Assembly: GCF_024436035.1 (NCBI RefSeq)
Contig: NZ_JANFNG010000010.1
Location: forward strand, 124,001 to 188,000
From: Streptomyces humicola
GTDB lineage: Bacteria > Actinomycetota > Actinomycetes > Streptomycetales > Streptomycetaceae
Reading direction: 5' to 3'
Length of the DNA stretch: 64,000 nucleotides
Below are positions 17,169 to 26,218 of this stretch, in pieces. The stretch's first letter is position 1. Each line of letters begins with the position of its first letter. A program made the translations under genes and the position numbers. The notes under the pieces were generated by a model, which had not been told where the DNA came from, searched no databases, and worked only from the letters and a program-made list of their open reading frames with translations.

Positions 17169-20054
17169 ATGAGCGAGACCACCCCCGCCGCAGAGGCGGC
17201 CGCGCCTCATAGGTACACGGCCCAGCTGGCCGCCGGCATCGAGGCGCGCTGGCAGGAGCTCTGGGAGCGCGAGGGCACCTTCGACGCGCCCAACCCGGGT
17301 GGCGGCGAGCTCGGCGGCCCGGCCGAGGTCACGAACCGGCCCAAGAAGTACATCATGGACATGTTCCCGTACCCTTCCGGTGCGGGGCTCCACGTCGGCC
17401 ACCCGCTGGGCTACATCGCCACCGACGTCTATGCCCGCTACCAGCGCATGACCGGCCACAACGTGCTGCACACCCTGGGCTTCGACGCCTTCGGCCTGCC
17501 CGCCGAGCAGTACGCCGTCCAGACCGGCACCCACCCGCGCGTCACCACCGAGGCGAACATCGTCACCATGCAGCGCCAGCTGCGCCGCCTGGGCCTGGGC
17601 CACGACCGGCGTCGCTCCTTCGCGACGATCGACCCGGACTACTACAAGTGGACCCAGTGGATCTTCCTGCAGATCTTCAACTCCTGGTACGACCCGGAGG
17701 CGAAGAAGGCGCGCCCCATCGACGAGCTCGTCGAGCAGTTCGCGTCCGGCGCGCGCCCGACCCCCGACGGCAGGCCCTGGCAGGAGATGACCGCTGCCGA
17801 GCGCGCCGACCTGCTGGGCGAGTACCGGCTGGCGTACGCCTGCGACTCGCCCGTCAACTGGTGCCCGGGGCTGGGCACCGTGCTGGCCAACGAGGAGGTC
17901 ACCGCCGACGGCCGCTCCGAGCGCGGCAACTTCCCCGTCTTCAAGGCGAACCTGCGCCAGTGGATGATGCGCATCACCGCCTACGCCGACCGCCTGCTGG
18001 ACGACCTGGACGCGCTGGACTGGCCCGAGGCGATCAAGCTGCAGCAGCGCAACTGGATCGGGCGGAGCGAGGGCGCGCGCGTCGACTTCCCGATCCACTA
18101 CGGCGGCGAGGCCGACGGCGATGCGAAGATCACCATCTTCACCACCCGCCAGGACACCCTGTTCGGCGCCACCTACATGGTGCTGGCTCCGGAGCACGAC
18201 CTGGTCGAGAAGATCGTTCCGGCGGCCTGGCCCGAGGGCACCCACGAGGTGTGGACCGGAGGGCACGCCACGCCGGCCGAGGCGGTCGCCGAGTACCGCA
18301 AACAGGCCGCGGCCAAGTCCGACGTCGAGCGGCAGGCCGAGGCGAAGGAGAAGACGGGCGTCTTCACCGGCGCGTACGCGGTCAACCCGGTGAGCGGCGA
18401 GCCCGTCCCGGTCTTCATCGCCGACTACGTCCTGATGGGGTACGGCACCGGCGCGATCATGGCCGTCCCGGCGCACGACAGCCGTGACTTCGCCTTCGCG
18501 CGCGCCTTCGAGCTGCCGATGCGCTGCGTCGTCGAGCCCAACGACGGGCGCGGCACGGACCCGGCGCAGTGGGACGACGCCTTCGTCTCGTACGACGCGG
18601 CGATCGTCAACTCCACCGGCAACGGCGTGTCGCTCGACGGGCTGAGCGTCGTCGACGCCAAGGCCAGGATCACCGAGTGGCTGAGCGAGCGCGGTATCGG
18701 CGAGGGCACCGTCAACTTCCGGCTGCGCGACTGGCTGTTCAGCCGCCAGCGCTACTGGGGCGAGCCCTTCCCGATCGTCTACGACGAGGACGGCGTCGCC
18801 CATGCACTGCCCGCATCGATGCTGCCCGTCGAACTCCCCGAGGTCGACGACTACTCGCCGCGCACCTTCGACCCCAACGACGCGGACACCTCTCCGGAGA
18901 CCCCGCTCTCCCGCAACGAGAAGTGGGTCAACGTCCGGCTCGACCTGGGTGACGGTCCGAAGACGTACCGCCGCGAGACCAACACCATGCCCAACTGGGC
19001 CGGTTCGTGCTGGTACGAGCTGCGCTACCTGGACCCGCACAACAGCGAGCGCCTCGTCGACCCGGAGGTCGAGCGCTACTGGATGGGCCCGCGCGAGGGA
19101 CAGCCCGCCGGTGGTGTCGACCTGTACGTGGGCGGCGCCGAGCACGCCGTTCTGCACCTGCTGTACGCGCGTTTCTGGCACAAGGTGCTGTACGACCTGG
19201 GCCACATCTCGTCGTTCGAGCCGTTCCACAAGCTCTTCAACCAGGGCATGATCACCGCGTACGTCTACCGCGACGCGCGCGGCTTCCCGGTGCCGGCCGC
19301 CGAGGTCGAGGAGATCGACGGGCAGCTGGTCTTCAACGGCGAGCCGGTCACCCGCGAGGCGGGCAAGATGGGCAAGTCGCTGAAGAACACGGTGACCCCG
19401 GACGAGATCTGCGCCGACTACGGCGCCGACACGCTGCGCCTGTACGAGATGGCGATGGGTCCGCTGGATGTGTCGCGGCCCTGGGAGACGCGTGCCGTCA
19501 TCGGCTCGTACCGCTTCCTGCAGCGGCTGTGGCGCAACGTGGTGGACGAGGCGACCGGCGAGGTCACCGTCGTCGACGAGGAGCCGGACGAGCAGACGTT
19601 GCGGGCGCTGCACAAGGCGATCGACGGGATCCGCGGCGACATGGAGGCGCTGCGCTTCAACACCGCCATCGCCAAGGCGACCGAGCTGAACAACCACGTC
19701 ACCAAGTTGGAGCGGGTGCCGCGGTCGGTTGCCGAGCAGATGGTGCTGCTGATCGCGCCGCTGGCCCCGCACATCGCCGAGGAGCTGTGGCACAGGCTGG
19801 GACACGAGCAGCCGCTGGCGTACGAGCCGTACCCGGTGGCCGACCCGGAGCTGGTGCAGGACGAGACGGTCACCTGCGTCGTGCAGGTCAAGGGCAAGGT
19901 GCGGGCGCGGATCGAGGTGCCGCCGGCGATCTCCGAGGGCGAGCTGGAGAAGCTGGCCGTGGAGAACGAGGCGGTCGTGGCGGCACTGGGGGGCGCCGGC
20001 ATCCGCAAGGTGATCGTCCGGGCGCCGAAGCTGGTCAATATCGTGCCCGCATGA
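17169..20054 (+). CDS. leuS: Leucyl-tRNA synthetase
   Basis: A 961-aa class I synthetase charging tRNA-Leu. The HIGH-type motif HVGHPLGY is at residues 75-82 and the KMSKS motif appears as KMGKS at 733-737, the normal actinobacterial form. Between them is the CP1 editing domain (about 260-450, with [10 protein letters not shown] and the AHDSRDF segment). The C-terminal anticodon-binding and tail regions are complete. The ATG at 17169 with GAGGGA just upstream is used; the open frame from 17001 would run through the leader and is not a real extension. Regulation by attenuation is likely. Monocistronic, ended by a hairpin at 20089. Confidence 0.97.
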   Translation: MSETTPAAEAAAPHRYTAQLAAGIEARWQELWEREGTFDAPNPGGGELGGPAEVTNRPKKYIMDMFPYPSGAGLHVGHPLGYIATDVYARYQRMTGHNVLHTLGFDAFGLPAEQYAVQTGTHPRVTTEANIVTMQRQLRRLGLGHDRRRSFATIDPDYYKWTQWIFLQIFNSWYDPEAKKARPIDELVEQFASGARPTPDGRPWQEMTAAERADLLGEYRLAYACDSPVNWCPGLGTVLANEEVTADGRSERGNFPVFKANLRQWMMRITAYADRLLDDLDALDWPEAIKLQQRNWIGRSEGARVDFPIHYGGEADGDAKITIFTTRQDTLFGATYMVLAPEHDLVEKIVPAAWPEGTHEVWTGGHATPAEAVAEYRKQAAAKSDVERQAEAKEKTGVFTGAYAVNPVSGEPVPVFIADYVLMGYGTGAIMAVPAHDSRDFAFARAFELPMRCVVEPNDGRGTDPAQWDDAFVSYDAAIVNSTGNGVSLDGLSVVDAKARITEWLSERGIGEGTVNFRLRDWLFSRQRYWGEPFPIVYDEDGVAHALPASMLPVELPEVDDYSPRTFDPNDADTSPETPLSRNEKWVNVRLDLGDGPKTYRRETNTMPNWAGSCWYELRYLDPHNSERLVDPEVERYWMGPREGQPAGGVDLYVGGAEHAVLHLLYARFWHKVLYDLGHISSFEPFHKLFNQGMITAYVYRDARGFPVPAAEVEEIDGQLVFNGEPVTREAGKMGKSLKNTVTPDEICADYGADTLRLYEMAMGPLDVSRPWETRAVIGSYRFLQRLWRNVVDEATGEVTVVDEEPDEQTLRALHKAIDGIRGDMEALRFNTAIAKATELNNHVTKLERVPRSVAEQMVLLIAPLAPHIAEELWHRLGHEQPLAYEPYPVADPELVQDETVTCVVQVKGKVRARIEVPPAISEGELEKLAVENEAVVAALGGAGIRKVIVRAPKLVNIVPA

Positions 20055-20088
20055 TCGAGGGCTGCTCGCGAACCGGTTGCAAGCTGAT

Positions 20089-20119
20089 CGAGCCCTGATC
20101 GCGCGCCGATCAGGGCTCG
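20089..20119 (+). terminator. Terminator after leuS
   Basis: A perfect 13-bp stem: CGAGCCCTGATCG (20089-20101) with its complement (20107-20119) and a 5-nt loop, 35 nt after the leuS stop. There is no T run. Confidence 0.68.
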
Positions 20120-20147
20120 AGCGAACCCATCCCGTAGGGGCTGCGTC

Positions 20148-20188
20148 GGGGCCGGCCCAGGGTTCCACTGGAACCCTGGGCCGGCCCC
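20148..20188. repeat. Perfect 20-bp inverted repeat with a one-base centre
   Basis: The 20 bases at 20148-20167 are exactly complementary to 20169-20188, with a single C between. It follows the leuS terminator and precedes the gene at 20247 by 58 bp. Possibly a second, bidirectional terminator or a cruciform-type protein site. Confidence 0.75.
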
Positions 20189-20246
20189 GAGCGTCTACCG
20201 TGGAGTCACCGGAAGTGGCCGGGGACGGCGGGGAAGGGGAGCGCCC

Positions 20247-20864
20247 ATGGAGGCCGTGCTGAGCGTGATCGCGCTGATGTTCGTGCTGTTTGTGGCGGCG
20301 GGGCTGGTGGTGGCCGTCAAGACGGTACGGGCCGTGCGGCGCGGCGTGGAGCGCACCGGGACGCAGGCGCGCCGGGTGGTCGAGGAGACCGCGCTCAAGG
20401 CGAAGGTCTACACACAGGCCGGTCCCGCGGGGGAGTTGGCCTCGCTGCGCCTGGGCCTGCGCACCTGCATGGTCGGCACCCGCCAGGCGCTGGAGGCCGG
20501 GGTGGCGAGCGACCCGTCGCTGAAGGAAGCGCTGGGCCTGCTCGACCGGCTGCGGGCCCACGCCCACGCGCTCGACGACGAGCTGAAGCTGCTCGAGCGC
20601 GAACCGGACCGGGGACGCGTCGAGGTGCGGCTGCCGGAACTGCGGGAACGCACCCAGAGGGTCACCCACTCGGCGGACTCGCTGCGGTGGGCGGCGCAGG
20701 ACCGTGCACGGCAGTTCGCCGACGACGAGCTGGCGGCGCTCGGCCGGGAGATCGAGATCGAGGCGGGCGCACTGCGGCACTGGGTACCACAGGGCGTCAC
20801 CGAGCCGCAGGACGCGGCCGCACAGGCCGAGCTCGGCAGCCGCGATCGCCGCAACGCCCGCTGA
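20247..20864 (+). CDS. Membrane-anchored coiled-coil protein of unknown function
   Basis: 205 aa: one N-terminal transmembrane helix (about residues 4-26, LSVIALMFVLFVAAGLVVAV), a basic segment, then a long alpha-helical, Leu/Glu/Arg-rich region (about 60-180) that is probably coiled coil. ATG with GGGGAGCGCCC upstream. It is a conserved gene between leuS and degV in Streptomyces. It might be a scaffold at the membrane, but nothing in the sequence fixes a role. Confidence 0.75.
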   Translation: MEAVLSVIALMFVLFVAAGLVVAVKTVRAVRRGVERTGTQARRVVEETALKAKVYTQAGPAGELASLRLGLRTCMVGTRQALEAGVASDPSLKEALGLLDRLRAHAHALDDELKLLEREPDRGRVEVRLPELRERTQRVTHSADSLRWAAQDRARQFADDELAALGREIEIEAGALRHWVPQGVTEPQDAAAQAELGSRDRRNAR

Positions 20865-20949
20865 CCGCCGCTGAACTCGAAGGATTCACACACAGTCATG
20901 TCGCGGCCGTACTGTCGCAAGGCACGCACCGGCCGGTAATCTCCGGATC

Positions 20950-21795
20950 ATGTCCGCCCATGTCGCGATCGTCACCGATTCCACGGCCTACCTGCCCCAC
21001 AACGAGCTGGACCGTCATTCCATCACGGTCGTACCGCTCACGGTGATCCTCGGGGACGAGGCGCTCGAAGAGGGCACCGAGGCGTCCGCGCGCTCGCTGA
21101 CCGCCGCGTTGCAGCGCCGCAGCACGGTGACGACGTCCCGGCCGGCCCCCGAGCTCTTCGCCGAGGCCTACCGGAAGGCGGCGGACGCCGGGGCCACGGG
21201 GATCGTCTCGCTGCACCTGTCGGCCGAGCTGTCCGGCACGTACGAGGCGGCCTGCCTGGCGGCGGAGGCGGCGCCGGTGCCGGTACGGGTGGTCGACACC
21301 AGGATGGTCGCGATGGCGCTCGGCTTCCCGGTGCTCGCGGCGGCGGAGGCGGCAGAGTCGGGCGGGAGCGTCGATGAGGTGGTGGCGGCGGCGCAGAAGC
21401 AGGCCGCGGACACCAGCGCGTACTTCTATGTCGACACCCTGGACTACCTGCGACGGGGCGGGCGCATCGGCGCGGCCGCGGCGTTGCTCGGCTCCGCACT
21501 TGCGGTCAAGCCGCTGCTGCGGCTCGACGGCGGGGGGATCGAGCTCATGGAGAAGGTGCGCACGACGTCCCGCGCGATCGCCCGGCTGGAGGAGGTCGTG
21601 GCGGAACGGGCGGGGGAGAGCCGGGTGGACATCGCAGTGCACCATCTGGCGGCTTCGCCCCGGGCGGAGGCTCTCGCGGAGCGGCTGCGGGCCCGGGTGC
21701 CGGGACTTGTGGAGCTGTATGTGAGCGAGGTGGGCGCGGTGATCGGCGCGCACACCGGACCCGGGCTGCTCGGCGTCATCGTCTCGGCCCGCTGA
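20950..21795 (+). CDS. DegV family fatty-acid-binding protein
   Basis: A 281-aa DegV/FakB protein. It begins VAIVTDSTAYLP, the family's first lipid-binding strand, and shows TSRPAPELF, SLHLSAELSGTYEAA and the RGGRIG segment, all typical. Family members hold a fatty acid and present its carboxylate to a fatty acid kinase (FakA). No fakA-like gene lies next to it. It stands alone before comEA. Confidence 0.9.
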   Translation: MSAHVAIVTDSTAYLPHNELDRHSITVVPLTVILGDEALEEGTEASARSLTAALQRRSTVTTSRPAPELFAEAYRKAADAGATGIVSLHLSAELSGTYEAACLAAEAAPVPVRVVDTRMVAMALGFPVLAAAEAAESGGSVDEVVAAAQKQAADTSAYFYVDTLDYLRRGGRIGAAAALLGSALAVKPLLRLDGGGIELMEKVRTTSRAIARLEEVVAERAGESRVDIAVHHLAASPRAEALAERLRARVPGLVELYVSEVGAVIGAHTGPGLLGVIVSAR

Positions 21796-21895
21796 CCACC
21801 CTGCCGGGTGACCGGGTTATCCACAACTGGCCGGTTGTCCACGGAATTCGGGCGGCTTGGGACGGGAACGCCGATGACGCCTACGGTCAGGCCGC

Positions 21896-22735
21896 ATGGG
21901 AACGCAAACGTCAACGCCCTCCGCGGTCGCCGAATCCGCACGGCAGCGCGCGGGCGCGCTCTTCGGCCGCCCGCCTGCCCGCAATGATCCTGAGTCGCCG
22001 GGCCCGGCGGGCACGAGCCCGGCGGGCACGAGCCCGGCGGGCAGCCCACGGCGGCCGTCGTGGCGGGAGGCGGTCTTCGAACGGCTGCCGCTGTGGGTGC
22101 AGTTGCGGTGCGGCCTGGAGCTGAAGACGGTCGCCGCAATCGCGGGGGTCCTCGCGCTGGCGGCGGCCTTCGCCGTGCACCACTTCTGGACGGGACGGCC
22201 GCGCGCGATCCAGGTGCCCACCGCATCGCACAGCGCCGTCGCCGAACTCCCGGCGCCCGCACAGGCGTCGGAGTCCGCTGCGCCGTCCGGAAGCGCCTCC
22301 CCGGGCGGCGGGGTGGTCGTGGACGTGGCGGGCAAGGTACGGCAGCCAGGAGTACGTCATCTGCCCGCGGGCTCACGCGTCATCGACGCTCTGACGGCGG
22401 CGGGCGGAGCCCTCCCAGGTGTCGACACCAGCTCCCTCAACCTCGCGCGCATTCTCGCCGACGGCGAACAGGTCGTCGTCGGCCGGCCCGCGGCGCCGGA
22501 CGCGGTGGCTCCCGCGAGCGGCGCCGTCGGCGCCGTCGGCACCGGGCCCCTCAGCCTCAACTCCGCGACCGTGGACCAGCTCGATGCCCTCCCGGGTGTC
22601 GGCCCCGTCCTCGCACGCCACATCATCGACTACCGCAATCAGCACGGCGGATTCACCTCGGTCAACCAGCTGCGGCAGATCGGCGGCGTCGGCCAGCGCA
22701 AGTTCGACGAACTCAAATCCCTGGTACGGCCATGA
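21896..22735 (+). CDS. comEA: ComEA-like DNA-binding protein (SLBB and helix-hairpin-helix)
   Basis: 279 aa. A variable cytoplasmic N-terminus with an imperfect repeat (GTSPA units), one transmembrane helix (about 80-98, TVAAIAGVLALAAAF), an SLBB domain (about 145-200, VDVAGKVRQPGVRHLPAGS) and two helix-hairpin-helix motifs at the end (LDALPGVGPVLARHI and QIGGVGQRKFDEL). ComEA captures double-stranded DNA at the cell surface in competent bacteria; Streptomyces is not known to be naturally competent and the role here is open. Its stop overlaps the comEC start (ATGA), so the two genes were coupled. Confidence 0.92.
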   Translation: MGTQTSTPSAVAESARQRAGALFGRPPARNDPESPGPAGTSPAGTSPAGSPRRPSWREAVFERLPLWVQLRCGLELKTVAAIAGVLALAAAFAVHHFWTGRPRAIQVPTASHSAVAELPAPAQASESAAPSGSASPGGGVVVDVAGKVRQPGVRHLPAGSRVIDALTAAGGALPGVDTSSLNLARILADGEQVVVGRPAAPDAVAPASGAVGAVGTGPLSLNSATVDQLDALPGVGPVLARHIIDYRNQHGGFTSVNQLRQIGGVGQRKFDELKSLVRP

Positions 22736-24654
22736 CGGCCGCCGCGCAGTCCTCGCAGACGCCGCACCGGGCCGCCCGCGCCGAGGTGCACCAGGCGTCG
22801 GGATCCAGGCTCGGCGACTCCCACCCCCATCAGGAAGGTGCCCCCGATCTGCGGCTCGTACTGCCTGCACTGGCCACCTGGGGCGCCGCCGTGCTGGTGC
22901 TGGGCGCCCCCGGCTCACGGGCAGCCCTCGCAACGGCGGCGTGCCTCGCCGCAGCCGTGGCTGTCCTGGCCGCCCGCAGACTGCGGCCGCGCGCCGCAGC
23001 GGGCGTCGCGGCAGCGGCGCTGCTGTGCGCGGGCGCGTCGGCGGGCGCCGCCGGGCTGAGCACCGCCGAGCTGCACCGCGGGCCGGTTCCCGCGCTCGCC
23101 GCCCGGCAGCGCCACGCCGCCGTCGAGGTGACGCTCACCGGCGACCCGCACGAGACCCGGGCCCGCGTCCGGGGATCGGCGCTCGCCGCACCCTCGGTCG
23201 TCGCCGAGGCCGACGCCGTCCGCGTCACCGCCGACGGCGCAACGACGGCGGTCCGCACCCCGGTGCTGGTCATCGCCTCGTCCCGGGCGGGCGCACCCGG
23301 CGGCGACGGCGGACAGGATGCATGGCTGCGGCTGTTGCCGTCCACCGGCCTGACGCTGGACGCCCGCCTCGCCCCGCCGGTCCGCCCCGACGACCGCATC
23401 GCCGCCGTCGTGTACACCGACGGGCCGCCGCAGATCACCGCCCGGCCCTCACTGGTCCAGCGCATCGCGGGCTCGCTGAGGGCAGGACTGCGCCGCTCCG
23501 CCGACGAACTCGGGCCGGACGCCCGGTCGTTGATCCCCGGGTTCGTCGTCGGCGACACCTCGGGCATCCCACCCGAGCTCAACGAGGCCTTCGAGGCGAC
23601 CGATCTCACCCACCTGCTCGCCGTCTCCGGTTCCAATCTGACGCTCGTCCTCACGCTGCTCATCGGACCGCCTGCGCTCGCCGTACGCGCCGAGCGGCGC
23701 GGGCTCGCCGCCCGCCTGGGCCTGCCGCTCCGCCTCACTGCACTGCTCGGCGGGGCGCTGACCATCGGCTTCGTGGTGCTGTGCCGCCCGGACCCGAGCG
23801 TGCTGCGGGCCGCCGTCTGCGGGCTGATCACATTGCTGGCGATCGGCACCGGCCGGCGTCGCTCGCTGCTGCCCGCGCTCGCCGCCGCTGTGATCATCCT
23901 GATTCTCTACGACCCGTGGCTAGCCCGCTCCTACGGCTTCGTGCTCTCTGTGCTGGCCACGACGGGCCTGCTCACCGTCGGCCCGCGCTGGAGCGAGGCG
24001 CTGCAGCGCCGCCGCGTGCCGGCCCACGTGGCCGAGGCGCTGGCCGCCGCGGCCTCCGCGCAGGTGTTCTGCGCGCCCGTCATCGCCGTACTTGCCGCGC
24101 ACATCAGCCTCGTCGCCGTCCCCTGCAACCTGCTCGCCGAACTCGCGGTGACCCCGGCCACGTTGCTCGGCTTCGGCGCCCTGGTGACCGCTCCGCTGTC
24201 GATGACGGTGGCCAGGGGATTCGCCTGGGCCGCGGGCTGGCCCGCCGACTGGGTGGCCGCCGTCGCCCGTACCGGCGGATCCCTGCCGGGTGCTGCGCTC
24301 GCCTGGCCGGGCGGCTGGACCGGAGGTGTGCTGCTGGCGGCGGCCACCGCGGCAGCGCTCTTCCTCGCGCGCCGGATCCTGCGCCGCCCTTGGGCGTGCG
24401 CGGCGGTCGCGCTGCTGCTCGTGGTCGTCGTGCTGCAGCCGGCTCCGCTCACCCGCATCGTCACCGGCTGGCCACCGCCCGGCTGGCGGCTCGCCGTCTG
24501 CGACGTCGGCCAGGGCGATGCGCTGGTGCTGAACTCGGGTGACGGCGACGGCACGGCGGTCGTCATCGACACCGGTCCCGAACCCACCCTTGCCGACCAC
24601 TGCCTGCGCTCGCTCGGGGTCACCGACATCCCGCTGCTCGTCCTGACCCACTTT
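22732..24654 (+). pseudogene. comEC: comEC 5' part, interrupted by the mobile element
   Basis: Encodes the first 641 residues of ComEC: the N-terminal DUF4131 region, the competence domain with about ten helices (PGFVVGDTSG, the HLLAVSGSNLTLV block) and the first half of the metallo-beta-lactamase domain (CDVGQGDALVL, VIDTGPEP). The last native residues are LVLTHF. The metal-binding motif should continue HADH, but instead the element begins and gives the extra residues FSP and a stop at 24664-24666. The matching remainder lies at 43052-43651; joined, they make one 840-aa protein without frameshift. The interrupted protein lacks its nuclease metal site. Confidence 0.95.
24649..24654 (+). other. 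Target-site core (left), CACTTT
   Basis: CACTTT at 24649-24654 encodes His-Phe of the comEC HxHxDH motif. Placed directly before 43052 it gives ACC CAC TTT CAC GCC GAC CAC, a perfect THFHADH. The corresponding six bases at the right junction are CGCCTG (43046-43051). Different hexamers at the two ends are expected of Tn554-like elements, which carry the core of their previous site at one end. Confidence 0.65.
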
Positions 24655-24690
24655 TTCTCTCCGTAGTTCATAACTGTCTCAGTCGAGAAG
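24655..24690 (+). repeat. Left end of the element
   Basis: Starts TTCTCTCCGTAGTTC and contains TGTCTCA at 24675-24681, followed by GTCGAGA, a loose inverted partner. The right end read on the opposite strand has the same ordered blocks. The rest of the 100 bp up to the first recombinase gene contains its RBS (GGGAGGG) but no obvious promoter. Confidence 0.55.
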
Positions 24691-24760
24691 AGAAGGCGGT
24701 GGCGAACAGACGAGAGCTGGTGTTATCTCTCATGGTTCACGAAGGGCTCAGGGAGGGATT

Positions 24761-26218
24761 GTGGATCTGTACTTCGTACGTCCCAGGCTGGCTGAGCGAC
24801 TGCCGGCAGGGGTGGGTCCGGGCCCAGTGGTTGTCCGACAGCTGTTGGAGCATCGGGCGATCCCGGAGGGAACCCCGGTGTTCTTGGACGAGCAGATGCG
24901 ACCGGTCGAGCCGGTCAGTTCGTGGTTCCGACGCTTGGCGGTTGAGCGACGCGATCCCGAGACGCTGCGTTGCTACGCGTACATCGTGCGCCGGCTGTGT
25001 GCGTTCCTGGCTGAGCGAGGCAGCGATCTGCTGTCGGTGACCGAGGCGGACCTGCTGGCCTACCGGGCCGCACGGACCGAACTGCAGGATGTGCCGGTCG
25101 ACAACGAGACCTGGCGGCGCGAGGCGAGTGTGCTGAACGCGCTGTTCACGTGGCTGGTCGAGGAAGGCCATCTCCGCCGTCGCCCGTTCCGCATGCACAA
25201 CCAGTCGAATCCCCTGAACTTGGGGATCAAGCACGAGATGCAGATCCGTCATCTTTCGCTTGAGCAGTATCTGTACTTCCGCGATGTCGGTATGGGCGGG
25301 CAGTTGCCCGACGGCGGGGTCGACCATACCTTCCGCGGCTGGGCGCCGCACCGCCACCGGGCCGCCGTCGAGCTCGCCTTGATGACGGGAATGCGCAAGC
25401 AGGAGTGGTCGACTCTGCTGCTGCCGGAGCTCACGGAGGGAACACGCCGACCCGGCGATCCGGTCGAGGTGGTCCTGCAGGCCTGCGCGAAGTACAAGAA
25501 GCGACGCATCGTCTACGTGCCTCCCGCCGCACTGGAAATGGTCGAGACCTATCTCCTGCTGGAGAGACCAGAGGTCGCGGCCAAGGCTGCGAAGACGCTG
25601 GCCCGGCGACACAAGGACCTGTTCGTGGTCACCGAGGTGGACCATGCGCACGGCAGGATCAGTGGCATCCTCGAAGGCAAGCGCCGAACCTTCGCCATCG
25701 CCGCGATGCCTCCCCGTCTGCGCCGTCTGGCGGTCCGGGACACCGATGGCGGCCTGGAGCCGCTGGCCGTGTTCATCGGGCACGGTGGGCGGATGCTGGG
25801 GCCGTCGTCCTGGGACCGGATCCGGGAGGACGCATGGAGGCGAATGGACGAGCACTCCCACACGAGTGCGGCGCCGATGCTGCCGAAACGCCCATGGCGC
25901 TTCCACGACCTGCGGCACACCTTCTGCCTGCAGCTTCTTAAGTACTTGATGCGGCTGGTGGCCGACCGGGAAGCAGCCACACCGTCACTCGGGCTTCCGA
26001 CCCTGAGCGAGCACATCGCCTTCAACCCTCTCCTGGTCGTTCAACGCAGGATGGGTCACTCCAGCCCCGCCACCACCTATCTCTACCTGCGCTATCTGGA
26101 AGACCCCATGAACTACGTCGACGCGGCCTTCGCCCAGTGGGCCGAGCACGACGGCGCCACCTACGCCGAGATCGCGCGCCAGGCCTTTGTCCGGGAAGGA
26201 GATGACAATGCCTCGTAG
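24761..26218 (+). CDS. Tyrosine recombinase A (TnpA-like) of the element
   Basis: A 485-aa tyrosine recombinase with a full catalytic set: R212 (TGMRKQEW), H382 and R385 (HDLRHTF), H433 (MGHSSPATT) and nucleophile Y442. The N-terminal SAM-like core-binding domain covers about 55-150 (ETLRCYAYIVRRL and SVLNALFTWLVEEGH). GTG start with GGGAGGG upstream. It is the first of four overlapping genes and corresponds to Tn554 TnpA by position and motifs. It should cut and join at the TGTCTCA-type ends together with the next two proteins. Confidence 0.9.
   Translation: MDLYFVRPRLAERLPAGVGPGPVVVRQLLEHRAIPEGTPVFLDEQMRPVEPVSSWFRRLAVERRDPETLRCYAYIVRRLCAFLAERGSDLLSVTEADLLAYRAARTELQDVPVDNETWRREASVLNALFTWLVEEGHLRRRPFRMHNQSNPLNLGIKHEMQIRHLSLEQYLYFRDVGMGGQLPDGGVDHTFRGWAPHRHRAAVELALMTGMRKQEWSTLLLPELTEGTRRPGDPVEVVLQACAKYKKRRIVYVPPAALEMVETYLLLERPEVAAKAAKTLARRHKDLFVVTEVDHAHGRISGILEGKRRTFAIAAMPPRLRRLAVRDTDGGLEPLAVFIGHGGRMLGPSSWDRIREDAWRRMDEHSHTSAAPMLPKRPWRFHDLRHTFCLQLLKYLMRLVADREAATPSLGLPTLSEHIAFNPLLVVQRRMGHSSPATTYLYLRYLEDPMNYVDAAFAQWAEHDGATYAEIARQAFVREGDDNAS

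Noticed and set aside
16902-20780. A 1292-aa open frame antisense to leuS, and similar very long frames antisense to other genes (2360-4171, 8304-10883, 57793-60180)
   Set aside because: Long antisense frames are normal in very GC-rich DNA; they lack RBS and protein-like composition, and the sense strand carries recognised genes.
24641-24670. Target-site duplication at the element ends
   Set aside because: The hexamers at the two ends differ (CACTTT and CGCCTG), and no longer direct repeat is present.
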